This document shows positions 19,003 through 30,588 of a stretch of DNA of 64,000 nt, piece by piece; position 1 is the stretch's first letter, and every line of letters starts with the position of its first letter. The notes under the pieces were generated by a model. It saw nothing but the letters and a program-made list of their open reading frames with translations. It made no database searches and had not been told where the DNA came from. Source of the DNA: Kineosporiaceae bacterium (GTDB lineage Bacteria; Actinomycetota; Actinomycetes; Actinomycetales; Kineosporiaceae); assembly GCA_016713225.1 (NCBI GenBank), contig JADJPO010000005.1, forward strand, positions 186,001 to 250,000, read 5' to 3'. The position numbers and the translations under genes were made by a program.

Positions 19003-20275
19003 ATGTCGGGCTACGGCCCGGACGACGTCGCGCAGTGGGCGAAGGAGAGCCAGAACCCCGGGCGCGGCGCCTTCGCACGCGATCGGGCGCGCGCGTCATC
19101 ACTCGTCGGCATTGCGCCGGCTGGCAGCAAAGACCCAGGTGGTCGAACCCGACACCGACGACTTCGTCCGTAACCGGCTCACCCACAGCCTCGGTGGCTC
19201 AGGTCGACCGCGAACTCGGCCAGGCCTTTCAGGTCGCGACGGCGACGTGTTCGACACCGCGTGTCTGGCCCACGATCTCGGCCACCGCCGTTCGGGCACA
19301 ACGGTGAGGACGCCCCTGGACGCCATCGCCGCCGGCTTCGGCGGGTACGAGGGCAACGCCCAGACGCTGCGCGTGCTCACCCGGCTCGAACCGAAGGTGA
19401 TCGACCAGGAAGCGGCCGGCGCGGGTCTGAACCTGACCCGAGCCACGCTGGATGCCTGCACCAATGCCCGTGGGGCCGCGGCGAGCGCCCACCGCCGGCT
19501 CCGGGAAGTTCGGCGTCTATGCCGACGACGACCGGGCGGTGTTCGCCTGGCTGCGGGCCGGGGCACCCGCGCCCCACCGCCGCTACATCGAGGCCCAGGT
19601 GATGGACCTGGCCGACGACATCGCCTACAGCGTGCACGACCTCGAGGACGCCGTGGTCGGCCGCCGCCTCGACCTGGGCCGGCTCCGAGGTCGACCAGGT
19701 CGATCGCCTCGCCGAGCAGGTGCGGTCTGGTACCTACCGGATGCCGCCGACGGCGAGGTCGCCGCCGCCCTGCACCGGCTGCGGGCGATGCCCACCTGGG
19801 TGAGTTCCTACGACGGCAGCCGACGGGCGTCGGCCGCCTGAAAGACCTGACCAGCCAGCTGATCGGGCGGTTCGCCCGGGACGTCGACAGGCCACCCGGC
19901 GCAGACCGCCCCGGTCACCGGGGGCGGCCGACTCACCCGGTACGCCGCCGACGTCGTCGTGCCGCGCGAGACCTGGTGCGAGATCGCCACGCTGAAGGGC
20001 ATCGCCGCGGTGTACGTGATGACCACGGCCGAGCGTCAGCCGCTCTACGCCCGTCAGCGTGAGCTGTTGGCCGAGCTCTACGAGATGGTGCTCGACCGGG
20101 CCCACAGGCGCTGGAACCGGCGTTCGCCGCCGACTGGACCCAGGCCGCCGTCCAGCCCCCGCTGCGGACGACGTGCGACGACGGGTCGTGATCGACCAGA
20201 TCGCCTCGCTCACCGATGCGGGGCCGTGCGCTGGCACGCCGCGCGTTGCGGCGAGAGACACGGGCAGGAACCTGA
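19003..20275 (+). CDS. dgt: Deoxyguanosinetriphosphate triphosphohydrolase-like protein, frameshifted
   Basis: An HD-domain dNTP triphosphohydrolase that splits dNTPs to nucleoside and triphosphate. The start is ATG 19003 (MSGYGPDDVAQW). HSSALRRLAAKTQVV, RNRLTHSL and the metal-binding HD pair in DTACLAHDLGH are all recognisable across adjacent frames. Further fragments are GGYEGNAQTLRVLTRLEPK and AQVMDLADDIAYSVHDLEDA (third metal ligand region), and a C-terminal helical region down to DQIASLTDAG, with the stop at 20275 after correction. Many single-base shifts occur (for example near 19110, 19190, 19300 and 19500). It follows dusB in the same direction with a ~20-bp gap and likely shares its transcript. 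Confidence 0.83.
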
Positions 20276-20287
20276 GGGTGAGCGCGC

Positions 20288-20830
20288 TCAGCTGGCCAGT
20301 TCGGTGAAGGCTCGGCCGGGAAGTCCGTCGATGGCGTCCAGGTCTTCGGGCTGCAGGCCGTACCGCGAACTGGGCGCGACCAGCAGCGCCAGCATGCCGG
20401 CGGCGTCGATTCGCGCGCGAGCGCCGGGCCGTCGTCCGGAATGGCGTCGTCATCGGTCCAGATCAACGGGCGCTGCTCGACCTCGACCACGTGCAGCGCG
20501 CGGCGAGCCCTTGCGGGCGACGGAGGCCTCGGCGTCCACCACGTCGACCACGCCAGACGCGGTGGTCAGCGGCGGCAGGTGCAGCAACCGTTCCGACCTG
20601 GGCGATGGTCGACCCAGGTGGTCGCCCACCGCCACCTCGACGCGCCCCACTGTGGTGCAGTGCGGCGATCCGGCGGGCCAGCGTGGGAGCCCAGCGCAGC
20701 GGAGTAGCGGTGCCGTGGACGAACGCCTGACCTGATCGGGCGTCTCACCTCCAACCGGGCATCGCGGCGTTCAACACGCCGTCGACGTCCGACAGCGACC
20801 AGCCGGGCGAGGTCAGGGGGCAGATGTCAC
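20288..20830 (-). CDS. HAD-superfamily protein (HAD_SAK_2-like), frameshifted
   Basis: Not visible as one frame. Read across frames on the minus strand it gives, from GTG 20830: VTSAPLTSPGW, SDVDGVLNAAMPGW (HAD motif I, DxDG), then LRWAPTLARRIAALHHSG, an intervening region, LIWTDDDAIPDDGPAL (motif IV-like acidic cluster) and a C-terminus LLVAPSSRYGLQPEDLDAIDG. This is the pattern of the 'HAD domain in Swiss Army Knife RNA repair' family, small stand-alone actinobacterial proteins of about 170 aa. One missing C near 20815 restores the N-terminus. It lies convergent to dgt (12 bp apart) and divergent from dnaG. Substrate unknown. Confidence 0.7.
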
Positions 20831-20935
20831 GTAAGAGGGGGAGTCTGTCCTGTTTTTCCTCGGTGGGCTCGTGCGAGCAACTGGGCATATCGGCGCGGTT
20901 CGTGTCGGGCGTGAGACCCTAGAGAACTCACGCCC

Positions 20936-22865
20936 GTGAGCTACGCGCGTCGTCAGGAAGTGCCGCCGGTGAAGATCCGGCGCGAGGACGTCGAGCACGT
21001 CCGCGAACGGTCGCGCATCGAGGACGTCGTCGCGGAGCATGTCACGCTGCGCGCGCGGCCGGGTCGGCTCCATGAAGGGGCTGTGCCCGTTCCCGACGAG
21101 AAGACCCCTCGTTCCGTGCGGCCCCAGGTGGGCATGGCACTGCTTCGGCTGTGGCGGGGCGGCGACGTCATCGACTTCGTCCAGAAGGTCGATCATCTGG
21201 CCTTCGCCGGAGTCGGTCGAGCGGCTCGCGCGCCAGCTCGGTTACGAGGTGCACTACGAGGACGACGACGGCCGGGCCTCAGCGCGCCGCGCGAGGTGCC
21301 GGGCAGCGCCAGCGACTGGTCGAGGCCACCGGGTGGCGATGCAGTGCCACGCCGGACAGCTCGCGACGTCCCCCGATGACCCATGGCCGGGCGGACGTTC
21401 CTGATCGAGCGGGGCTTCGACCGGGCGCAGCCGAACAGTTCGGCATCAGGTTCGCACCGCGCTCGGGCGAGGCGCTGTTGCGCCACCTGCGCGGGCTCGT
21501 TCACCGAGGGCTCGTCGCCTCCCGGGGCTGGCCGGGCGAGGGCAGCGGGGGTTGTACGACCGGTTCCGGGGGCGGCTGCTGTGGCCGATCCGGGACGTCG
21601 CGGGTGACGTGGTCGGCTTCGGGGCCCGGCGGCTGTTCGACGACGACCGGATCGAGGCCAAATACCTCAGCACCCCGAGACACCCATCTACAAAGTCGCA
21701 CGTGCTCTACGGGGTCGATCTCGCCAAGAAGGCGATCGCCCGTGACCGGCAGGTCGTGGTGGTCGAGGGCTACACCGACGTGATGGCCTGCCACCTGGCG
21801 GGCGTGGGCGGGGGCGGTGGCCACCTGTGGCACGGCCTTCGGCGAGGACCATCTGCGCATCGTGCGGCGGCTGCTGGGGGACGAGGCCGGCAAGGGCAGT
21901 ATCGACCTGATCAGCAAGACCTTCTCGCGCTCGGTGGTGTTCGTCTTCGACGGGGACGAGGCCGGGCTCAAAGCCGCCCAGCGGGCGTTCGGCGGTGACC
22001 AGAACTTCGCGGCCCTGACCCTACATCGCCGTCGCCGGATGGCATGGACCCGTGCGAGCTGCGCCAGGCCCACGGCGACGAGGCGGTGGCGCGCTGGTGG
22101 CGCCGCGCGGCGTCCGTTGTTCGAGTTCGCGATCCGGGCCACGCTTTCGAGCATCTGGACCTGTCGACCGCGGAGGGTCGGATCCCGGGAGCTGCGGGCG
22201 GCGGCGCCGGTAGTCGCGCAGATCCGGGACGCCTCGTTGCGTCCGGGTACGCCCGTCAGCTCGCCGGATGGCTCGGCATGGACGTCGAACAGGTGACGCG
22301 GGCGGTCCGCCGGGGCTCCAGCTCCGGCCCGGGCGCTCGAGGTCGCGGGACCTGCCGGACCGCAGCGGGGCGCGTCCCGGCCCCGACCCCCGCGACCCGG
22401 TCGCCATGGCCGAGCGTGGGGCGCTGGAATGCATGTTGCAGGTGCCGAACCTGGTGCCCGAGGACATCGCCGACGGGCTGGGGAGAACGCCTTCCAGGTG
22501 CCGGCCTATCGGGCGGTGCACCACGCAGTGCGCTCGGCAGGGGGCATCGCGGCAGCGAAGACGCTGTCGGTGCACGCCTGGCTCGACCGGGTGCGCGAGG
22601 AGGCGCCCTCGGTGATCCCAACCTGATCACCGGGATGGCCGTCTCACCGGTGCCGTCGGACGGTGAGGAGAGGCTGGCCCGGTACGCCGCCGATCTGGTG
22701 ATCCGGGTGGCCGAGGTCGACATCAGCCGTGTGATCAGCAACCTGCGCAGCCAGGTGCAGCGGATGACCGAGGGCGATCCGGCGCATGCCGAGGCGTACC
22801 TCGAGCTGCTGGCGGCCGAGTCGCGGCGCCGGGCATTGCGCGATCTGCGTTCGGGTGGTTCGTAG
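20936..22865 (+). CDS. dnaG: DNA primase DnaG, frameshifted
   Basis: The replicative primase makes RNA primers at the fork. From GTG 20936 the N-terminus reads KIRREDVEHVRERSRIEDVVAEHVTLR. The CHC2 zinc finger (GLCPF..DEKTPSF..VRPQVGM..HCFGCG) is spread over three frames. Later fragments are LARQLGYEVHYEDD, FRGRLLWPIRDVAGDVVGFGARRL, the TOPRIM motif VVVVEGYTDVMACHLAGV, FDGDEAGLKAAQRAF and DGMDPCELRQAHGDEAV, then a C-terminal helicase-interaction region to TAG at 22865. More than ten shifts break it. As primase is essential, these must be sequence errors or there is another intact copy. It follows dgt and is divergent from the HAD gene across a ~105-bp promoter region. Confidence 0.87.
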
Positions 22866-22920
22866 TTCGGGCGGGTCGTAGCCACAGAAGATCATGGCCG
22901 CCGGCTCGTAGGCTGACGGT

Positions 22921-23484
22921 ATGCGTTTGTTGCCTCGCCGCCGCCCCACGATGCCGGACGACGCCCGGCAGGCCGTCGGTCTCGAACCGGGGGAGCGGGT
23001 GCTCGCCTGGTCGGAGCTGGTCGGCCGGGGATACGCCGCGGCGACCGCCGCGCGGCTGCACGTGCTCACCCCTACGGCAAGCGGTTCGTGCGCACCTGGG
23101 TCGGGTCGACCACGTCGCCTGGGACGACAGATCGCGCACCCTGGCGGTCTGGTGGAGTGGGTTCGAGACAGGCGATCGGCCTGGAACCGGTCGAGGCCTC
23201 GTTCCTCCCGGAGACGGTCTACGAGCGGTTGCGGGCCTCGATGATGCTGACCCGTGGAGGTCAGGCTGCCCGGAGGCCGTCGAGCCACCCTGGCCCTGCG
23301 CCGCGATGCCGCAGGCGTCGTGACCTGTCAGGACCTCCCAACCTGCACCGCAGATGCCTCGGCCGACGACCCCGCGGTGGCGCCGCTGCGAGCGGCCGAG
23401 GCAGGACTGCGGAGGAGGCCGGCCTGGACGCTGGGGCAGAAATTTTGGCCGGCGCGACGTTCCCGGGTGTGGGGTTCTCGCTGA
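22921..23484 (+). CDS. Unknown actinobacterial cytoplasmic protein, frameshifted
   Basis: I do not recognise a named family. The intact start reads MRLLPRRRPTMPDDARQAVGLEPGERVLAWSELVG, followed by TAARLHVLTP and, one frame over, a Trp-rich stretch (RVDHVAWDDRSRTLAVWWVG), SFLPETVYERLRASMMLTREV and GRRATLALRRDAAGVVTC. The pattern of short beta-strands and a PH-like start ('GERVLAW...TAARLHVL') is typical of small actinobacterial proteins of about 180 aa encoded after dnaG. The frame changes at least three times, and the exact end near 23484 is uncertain. No signal peptide or membrane helix is visible. It is probably co-transcribed with dnaG (55 bp apart). Confidence 0.55.
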
Positions 23485-23509
23485 TCTCAGGCGGCCGACA
23501 AAGGTCTGG

Positions 23510-24287
23510 TCACCCGCGATCGTGTTCGAGAAGGAGCAGCCGCAACGGCTGGCGGGTCGACGAGCAAGATAGCAGGTGGGCACCGGCAAGGTGCCGAGGT
23601 GGGGCCAACCCGCCCCACGCCGCCGCCGGGGCAGGCGCCTCGTTGTCGTACGGCGGCCCGAACCACAGATAGGCGCCGCGCGTCTCGACCCTCCAGTCCC
23701 CAGCGCGCACCGCAGTACCCGTTCCCGGTAGTTAAGATCCAGCGGAAGGCACGGCTGTTCGGACCTCGATCTCTACGCCGCGCGGTGGGCCCGACCTCCG
23801 CGAACGAACTTAGTGCCGCGACGTCCTCGTCTTCGGACCACCACGACGTCCACGGCGAGGAGGACGCCGTTCAGCCAGCGCGCTGTTCCGAGAGAAAGGG
23901 CATCGCACTCAGGCCCGCCCTTTGACGCCGCAGACCCGATCTCGCCGTCCGGACCGGGAGGCGGCGCGGCGTCCACGAGAGGACGCTGCCCGTGGACGCG
24001 ACGACCCGGCACAGGGGAGCGGCAAGTGCCAATTGAGCATCGGCTAACGAAGTGGCCGGCGTTGCTGTGGGGGACCAGCACCAGGCTCTGCGCGTCGGCG
24101 TCCCCGACTGTGGCGAGGACGCCGTCACGCACCCGATGCCAGTGAGGGGCCGGACCTCGAGCAACGCCGGCCTCAGGTCGAGGTCGGGGATGACCACCTC
24201 GTGCCCGGCGCCCCGCAACTCCTCGGCGACGGGCCGCCAGGTCGCCGGACCCACGGCTGGACTGTGCAGCAGCACGAAGCGCGTCAC
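23510..24287 (-). CDS. Alpha/beta-fold hydrolase, frameshifted
   Basis: Reading from GTG 24287 gives VTRFVLLHSPAVGPATWRPVAEELRGAGHEVVIPDLD, the usual N-terminus of small alpha/beta hydrolases. One frame over, DADAQSLVLVPHSNAGHF carries the nucleophile elbow region (HSNAG, Ser as probable nucleophile). The C-terminus GAYLWFGPPYDNEA plus a frame-shifted 'LAxLVDPPAVAAAL' tail matches the His-bearing end of such proteins. At least five frame changes occur. The substrate is unknown. It stands alone, convergent with the gene at 22921 and divergent from tRNA-Asn. Confidence 0.6.
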
Positions 24288-24357
24288 GCCGTCCAGCCTG
24301 GCGCGATATGCATGCAGGAACCACTCCGCAGACTTAGTAGAGTTCTGCCCGCGCCAA

Positions 24358-24430
24358 TCCCGCATAGCTCAATTGGCAGAGCAGCCGGCTGTTAACCGGC
24401 AGGTTCTTGGTTCGAGTCCAAGTGCGGGAG
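24358..24430 (+). tRNA. tRNA-Asn (anticodon GTT)
   Basis: A 73-nt cloverleaf. The acceptor arms TCCCGCA and TGCGGGA pair fully, the D-arm AGCTC..GAGC and T-arm with GGTTCGAGTCC are standard, and the anticodon stem GCCGG/CCGGC encloses the loop CTGTTAA with GTT at 24391-24393. CCA is not encoded. The reading is free of sequence problems although it lies in a damaged region. Confidence 0.97.
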
Positions 24431-24526
24431 CCCTTCAATCGTCGCCCTCGAGCGGTTGTGCACGGCAACCACCCTGTTCGGGCGTATCGTGACTGCCTTC
24501 CGAGTCCACCTCCACGGAGTAGGCGA

Positions 24527-25912
<1,386 letters not shown>

Positions 25913-25922
25913 CCAGGCATCG

Positions 25923-26876
25923 ATGTGGCCCTGGGCCGAGGTCATCGCCCGGTTCGCGCTGTCCGGCGACGTCCGTGAGCTGGTGGGGAGCGGACCGCGA
26001 ATGCGGCACTGATCGACGCCTCCGGGCACGCGGTGGCGGTGCTCAAACTGCACCCGACGAGCGAGGCCGACGACATCGGGTTCGAGTCGGCGGCGCTCCG
26101 GAACACCTGGCAGCCCACCCGGCGCTGTCGGGCCAGGTGCCCCGTGCTGCGCACTCCGGACGGCGAGGCGGTGATCGAGCAGGTCACGCCGGACGGCGTC
26201 CGGCTGGCGCGCGCGCTCACCTGGCTGCCCGGGCGCACCTGGACGCCGTCCGACGCCACCGCGGAGGCGCTGCGGGCGCTGGGCACCACCGTGGCCGAGG
26301 TGGACACCGCGCTGGCTGCGTTCGAGCATCCGCACGCCGGGCGCCTGCTGCGCTGGAACCTGGTCGAGGCCGGACGCGCCCTCGACCTGATCGGGTATGT
26401 GCCGGACGCCGACCGCCGCGAGGTGGCGCGCGCCGTCCTGCAGGAGTTCGTCGATCAGGTGGCGCCACGATGGGCGAGGCTGCCCTGGCAGGTGATCCAC
26501 AACGACGCCAACGACGCCAACATCGTGCTGGACGACACGCGCGCCCGGGCCTGATCGACTTCGGGGACCTGTGCCGGGCACCGCGGGTCTGCGGGCTCGC
26601 GGTGGCATGCGCCTACGCGATCGCCGGCCGGAGCGCCGAGGGCGTGGATCCGTGGGCGCCGGCGGCCCCGCTGATCCAGGGTTACCAGGCGGTCGCGCCG
26701 TTGGACTCGGTGGAGCTCGAGCTCCTGCCCGCGCTGATCCGTACCCGGCTCGCGCTGAGTGTGGTGATGGCGGGCTGGCAGCACTCCGCGACCCCGGCAA
26801 CGACTATCTCCTGGCGAGTCAAGACGCCGTGGCCCCTGCGCTGCAACGACTCTCGACCACGCAACCCTCGAGGTGA
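25923..26876 (+). CDS. Aminoglycoside-phosphotransferase-fold kinase (hydroxylysine kinase-like), frameshifted
   Basis: A small-molecule kinase of the APH/choline kinase fold (~315 aa after correction). It starts MWPWAEVIARFALSGDVREL and continues one frame over as ALIDASGHAVAVLKLHPTSEADD (with the ATP-anchoring lysine). IEQVTPDGVRLARALTWLPGR and the catalytic loop WQVIHNDANDANIVLDD (HxDxxxxN) follow, then, shifted again, LIDFGDLCRAPRVC (metal-binding D-F-G-like). The stop is at 26876, 3 nt before the next ATG. Sequence style and neighbours match the kinase half of the bacterial APH-M23-aminotransferase proteins related to mammalian hydroxylysine kinase. A second kinase of the same type follows at 27320. 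Substrate unproven. Confidence 0.78.
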
Positions 26877-26879
26877 CCC

Positions 26880-27323
26880 ATGGGTGAGGACGCCGCCACG
26901 GCGGTGCGACAGCACCTGGCCGCCTCGACCCCGTCGCCGGTGCTGGGACGCCCCCTGGCCGAGCTCGACCGGCAGGTCATGGACTGGTCGATGCCCGACC
27001 CGCCTCCGGTACAGGTGCGCGACGGCATGGTCTTCATCGGCCGCTATCTCGAGGAGCGCAGCGTCTACCACACCGCCGCCTACGAGACGCCCTCGGGTGA
27101 GCGGCGCACCATCCACCTGGGTGTCGACCTCTTCGTACCTGAACGCCCGTCCCTGACCCCACCCCTCCGCGGTGATCATGCAATCCGCGCACGTTTTGCC
27201 CGTGATCATGCAATCCGCGCACGAAACGTGCACGGATTGCATGATCACCGCGGGGCAGGGTGTGCGTGGGGTGTGCGGGGTGTGTGGGGGTGGTGTCGGG
27301 GAGATGTGAGGATGGGCGGGTGA
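26880..27323 (+). CDS. Truncated M23-peptidase-like stub running into an inverted repeat
   Basis: The first ~80 residues (MGEDAATAVRQHLA, RPLAELDRQVMDWSMP, then TIHLGVDLFVPE) match the beginning of the M23/LytM-like middle domain found in APH-M23-aminotransferase fusion proteins. HLGVD is the first zinc-binding motif (HxGxD). The second half of an M23 domain, with its HxH motif, is absent. Instead the frame runs into the palindromic repeat at 27167, giving repeated DHAIRAR-type residues and a random tail to 27323. The open frame is therefore a remnant or a 3'-truncated gene. It starts 3 nt after the kinase stop, as expected if the two were once one fused gene. Confidence 0.6.
   Translation: MGEDAATAVRQHLAASTPSPVLGRPLAELDRQVMDWSMPDPPPVQVRDGMVFIGRYLEERSVYHTAAYETPSGERRTIHLGVDLFVPERPSLTPPLRGDHAIRARFARDHAIRARNVHGLHDHRGAGCAWGVRGVWGWCRGDVRMGG
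27167..27253. repeat. Compound palindromic repeat (GTGATCATGCAATCCG units)
   Basis: Two direct copies of a ~22-bp unit beginning GTGATCATGCAATCCGCG (27171 and 27202) are followed by one inverted copy ending at 27248. The second and third copies form a 22-bp stem with one mismatch around an AAA loop. The outer copies add a CCGCGG clamp at each end. A transcript could fold into a very stable hairpin. It interrupts the M23-like gene and lies just upstream of the next start. Confidence 0.9.
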
Positions 27324-29709
27324 GTCGCGCCGTCTTCGACCTGCCCGCTCCTGCCGTCGGGGTGGCCGAGGTCCTCGCGTTGGTCCGCACCTCTACGGTT
27401 CGGACGCCCTCCAGGCGAGCCCGCTCCCGAGCGAGCGCGACCAGAACTTCCTGGTGGAGGCCGTGGTCGCGAACCCCCACCGCATCGTGCGTCGGTTCGT
27501 GCTGAAGATCGCCCACGCGGCCGAGGATCCCGCCGTGATCGACATGGAGAACGCTGCGCTGCAGCACCTGGCCGCGGTCGCCTCCGACCTGCCGCTTCCG
27601 CGGCTGGTCCGCACCCTCGCCGGCGAGCCGACCACCACGATCGACGGACCGGCGGGCACTCACCTGGTCCGGGTGATCACCGCGCTGCCCGGCCGGGCGT
27701 TGCAGAGCCGGGTCCACGAGGGGCAGCCCGTCAGCCAGATCACCGCCGAGGCGGTGGGTGCCAGATGTCCCCGACTCTCGGTGGCGTTGCAAGGGTTCTT
27801 CCATCCCGCGGCCGGCCGCGAGCTCGACTGGGACGTGCGACGGCTCAGGGAGCTGTCCGCCCGTCGTGGCGCGCCGCGGATCCCGTCTCGAACGGCTCAT
27901 GCCCTGGCGCGGCTCACGGCGCTGCCGGCGGGCGTGCAGCACGGCGACGTCACGCTGACGAACGTGCTCACCGACACCGATGGTGTCCTGACCGGCATCG
28001 TCGACCTCGGCGACATGCACCACACCGCCGCGGTGTGCGACCTGGCCGCCACGCTCACCTCGGTGCTGCGTGGGGTCGAGGCGAGACGCTCTGGTCGCTC
28101 ACCGCCGCGGTGTTGCGCGGCTATCAGCGTCACCGCCCGCTGCAACCCGCCGAGGTGGACGTGCTGGGGAGCTGGTGATCGCCCGGTTGCTGATCACGCT
28201 CGCTGTCTCGGCCCACCGGGAGCCGCAGCATCTCGACAACACCGACTACATCACCCAGTACGACGCTGATTCGCAGGCTCTGCTCGACCGGTTGACGGCG
28301 ATCACGCCCGGTTCGCTGCGTGGTCGGCTGCGCCGGTTGGCCGGGCTGGGGGCGCCGGGCCTTCCGGGCGCCCCGGCGTCGTCCTCGCAGGATCTGCTCA
28401 CCCGGCGACGCGCCGTCCAGGCCAGGGGTCTGTCACCGCTGTTCTACGCCGAACCGTTGGACATCGTGGCGGCCGAAGGGGTCTGGCTGACCGCCCGCGA
28501 CGGTCGGCGCTATCTCGACGGCTACAACAACGTGGCCGTGGTCGGCCCTGATCACCCGAGTGTGGTCTCGGCGATCACCCGGCAGGCACCGGTGCTGCAC
28601 ACCCACAGCCGCTACCTGCACCCCAATGTGATCGAGCTGGCCGAGCGGTTGGTGGCCTCGATGCCGCCCGGGTCGGGGCTGGACACCTGCCTGTTCACCG
28701 CCTCGGGCACCGAGGCCAACGAACTGGCCTGGCGACTGAGCGTCGAGTACACCAGCGCGGTCGCGGGCCGTCCCTGCCGGGTATCCCGCCGGGGACGTCG
28801 GGGCGATCATCGGCTCGAACGCCTATCACGGGTCCTCGCGGTGGCTGGCCGACCTGTCGTCCATGGAGTGGCCCGCCGGGTATCGGCCTGCGGGCGTGGC
28901 CACCTTCGACGGCCCGGTGCAGCACGACGCCCTGCTCACGCGCGCCGAAGGGCTGGCCCGCATCGAGGCCGCTGCGGCCGAGCTGCGCGCGGCAGGGCGC
29001 CACCCGGCCATAGTGATCGCCGACTCGATGTTCACCAGCGAAGGCGTGCGGACCGTGCCGCCCGAGTTCATGGCGGCTCTGGTGGACGGCGCCCACGCGG
29101 CCGGCGCGCTCTACGTCGCCGACGAGGTGCAGATCGGGTTCGGGCGCAGCGGACCCAAGCTGTGGTGGTTCGCCGAGCTGGGCGTCAGGCCGACGTGGTG
29201 ACGATGGGCAAGCCGATGGGGGCCGGCTACCCGATCGCTGCCACCATCACCCGGCGCGAGATCGCCGACGTGCTGGCCTCGCGGTACGAGTTCTTCTCGA
29301 CCTTCGCGGGCAATCCGGTGGGCACGGCGGCGTCCCTGGCGGTGCTCGACATCCTCGAGGACCAGGTGATCGACGGGCTCCGATCCCGGCGCACGCCGTC
29401 CGGTTGGGGCAGCAGGTGCGTGAGCGAGCGGCGGCGGTGCGCGAGAAGCACCTCGGGGCGAGCGAGGCCGACGAGGCGAAGCCAGTGCGCGGCCACGGGC
29501 TGATCGCCGGAATCGACCTCCCCTCCGACACCGGTCGCGACGGCGGTCAAGGAGGGCTGAAAGCCCGGGGCGTCCTGGTCGGCACCACGGGACGCACCGG
29601 CGCCACGCTCAAGGTCCGCCCGCCCCTGGTGTGGCAGGACGAGCACGTCGAGCTGTTCGTGACGGCCTTCGACGAGGCCCTGGGCGTGGGGTTGGGCGCC
29701 GGGCTTTGA
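27320..29709 (+). CDS. Fused APH kinase - class III aminotransferase-type PLP enzyme, frameshifted
   Basis: The N-terminal ~300 residues form a kinase: VSRAVFDLPAPAVGVAEVLALV, NFLVEAVVANPHRIVRRFVLKI with lysine, LPAGVQHGDVTLTNVL as catalytic loop, GIVDLGDMHHTAAV. An uninterrupted frame (28190-28770) links it through DNTDYITQYD to a class III aminotransferase domain: FYAEPLDIVAAEGVWLTARDG, TASGTEANELAWRL, ALYVADEVQIGFGRSG, and the PLP lysine in TMGKPMGAGYPIA. It ends at 29709. In mammals, hydroxylysine kinase and 5-phosphohydroxylysine phospho-lyase are homologous to these two halves. A kinase plus phospho-lyase on an amino alcohol is therefore likely. About seven frame changes are needed. The M23 domain present in some homologues is absent here. 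Confidence 0.82.
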
Positions 29710-29741
29710 CGCGTTGACCACCGACATCGGTGGTCAACGCG
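29710..29741. terminator. Perfect palindrome, probable bidirectional terminator
   Basis: CGCGTTGACCACCGA is followed by CA and its exact reverse complement (15-bp arms, 2-nt loop), starting at the base after the stop codon of the aminotransferase fusion and 15 bp before the end of the convergent PIG-L gene. There is no T-run, as is usual in high-GC actinobacteria. Confidence 0.8.
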
Positions 29742-29755
29742 ACGAAGCCTGCGGC

Positions 29756-30525
29756 TCAGTCGCCGAGCGATCGGTGGCGGGGCCTGGAGGTCGATGGCGC
29801 GCAGTAGCACGGCGTTCGCCACGCCCATGGCGCGTCCTGCATGCTGGTGATCATCGTCAGCATGGCGCGTGCGGGGGGATGCCCGGGGATGGCGGCGAGG
29901 TAGTCGGCATGGGCCTCGAGTGAGGCGATGCCGCGCTTCGAGGGGTTGCCCGGTGACGTCCACGCCGTGCGTGGGGCGGGTGTCGCCGCTGACCAGCACC
30001 CAGCGTGGTGCGTGGGGTTCGAGGCCCTCCTGCTCGAGCAGATCGCGGAACACCCAGCGGTTGCCGGCATCCCGGACGGCGTCCAGCGCCACCAGGCCGG
30101 CCACCCGATGATCGGCCTGGTTCAGCCCGGCGATGAACTCGACCTCCCACGAGCCCAGCAGGACGGCGTCCGGCCGGTATCGGCGGATGGCTCGCGCGAT
30201 GTCGCGGCGCAGGTCGAGGAGTACTCGAGCATGCCGTCCGGGTACTTTCGAGGAACTCGACCTGCTGCACTCCGACCAGGTGCGAGGCCGCAATCTGTTC
30301 TGCGGTACGCAGTTCGGCGGTGCGCGCCGTATCCAGGCTGTCGATCCCGGCCTCGCCGCGGGTGAGCAGCAGGTAGGCGACGTCGATGCCGGCCGCCGTC
30401 CAGACCGCCACCGCGGCAGAGGTGCCGTACTCGACGTCGTCCGGGTGGGCGACGACGCACAGCACCCGATGGAAGGCGTCGGCGGGCAACGGCGGCAGTG
30501 GTGCGGCCGATGGCGGTGTCGTCAT
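29756..30525 (-). CDS. PIG-L family deacetylase (LmbE-like), frameshifted
   Basis: A zinc-dependent N-acetylglucosamine-type deacetylase fold. The N-terminus reads MTTPPSAAPLPPLPADAFHRVLCVVAHPDDVEYG, where AHPDD is the metal-binding motif. AYLLLTRGEAGID and ELRTAEQIAASHLVGV follow, then, in other frames, IARAIRRYRPDAVLLGSW, DHRVAGLVALDAV (third ligand His) and a tail HADYLAAIPGHPPARAML. Actinobacterial members include the mycothiol enzymes MshB and Mca, but this one lacks features that would assign it to either, so substrate is open. Shifts lie near 30240 and 29930. The frame ends near 29756, convergent with the previous gene. Confidence 0.8.
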
Positions 30526-30588
30526 CGTCGCAGCGTAGGGGCGCTGGGCCGGCCCGGCGAGCGCGGTGGGTCAGCGCCGATCGTCGGG

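Noticed and set aside
27167..27253. Insertion sequence ends
   Set aside because: There is no transposase nearby and no target-site duplication was seen. The element is a compact hairpin.
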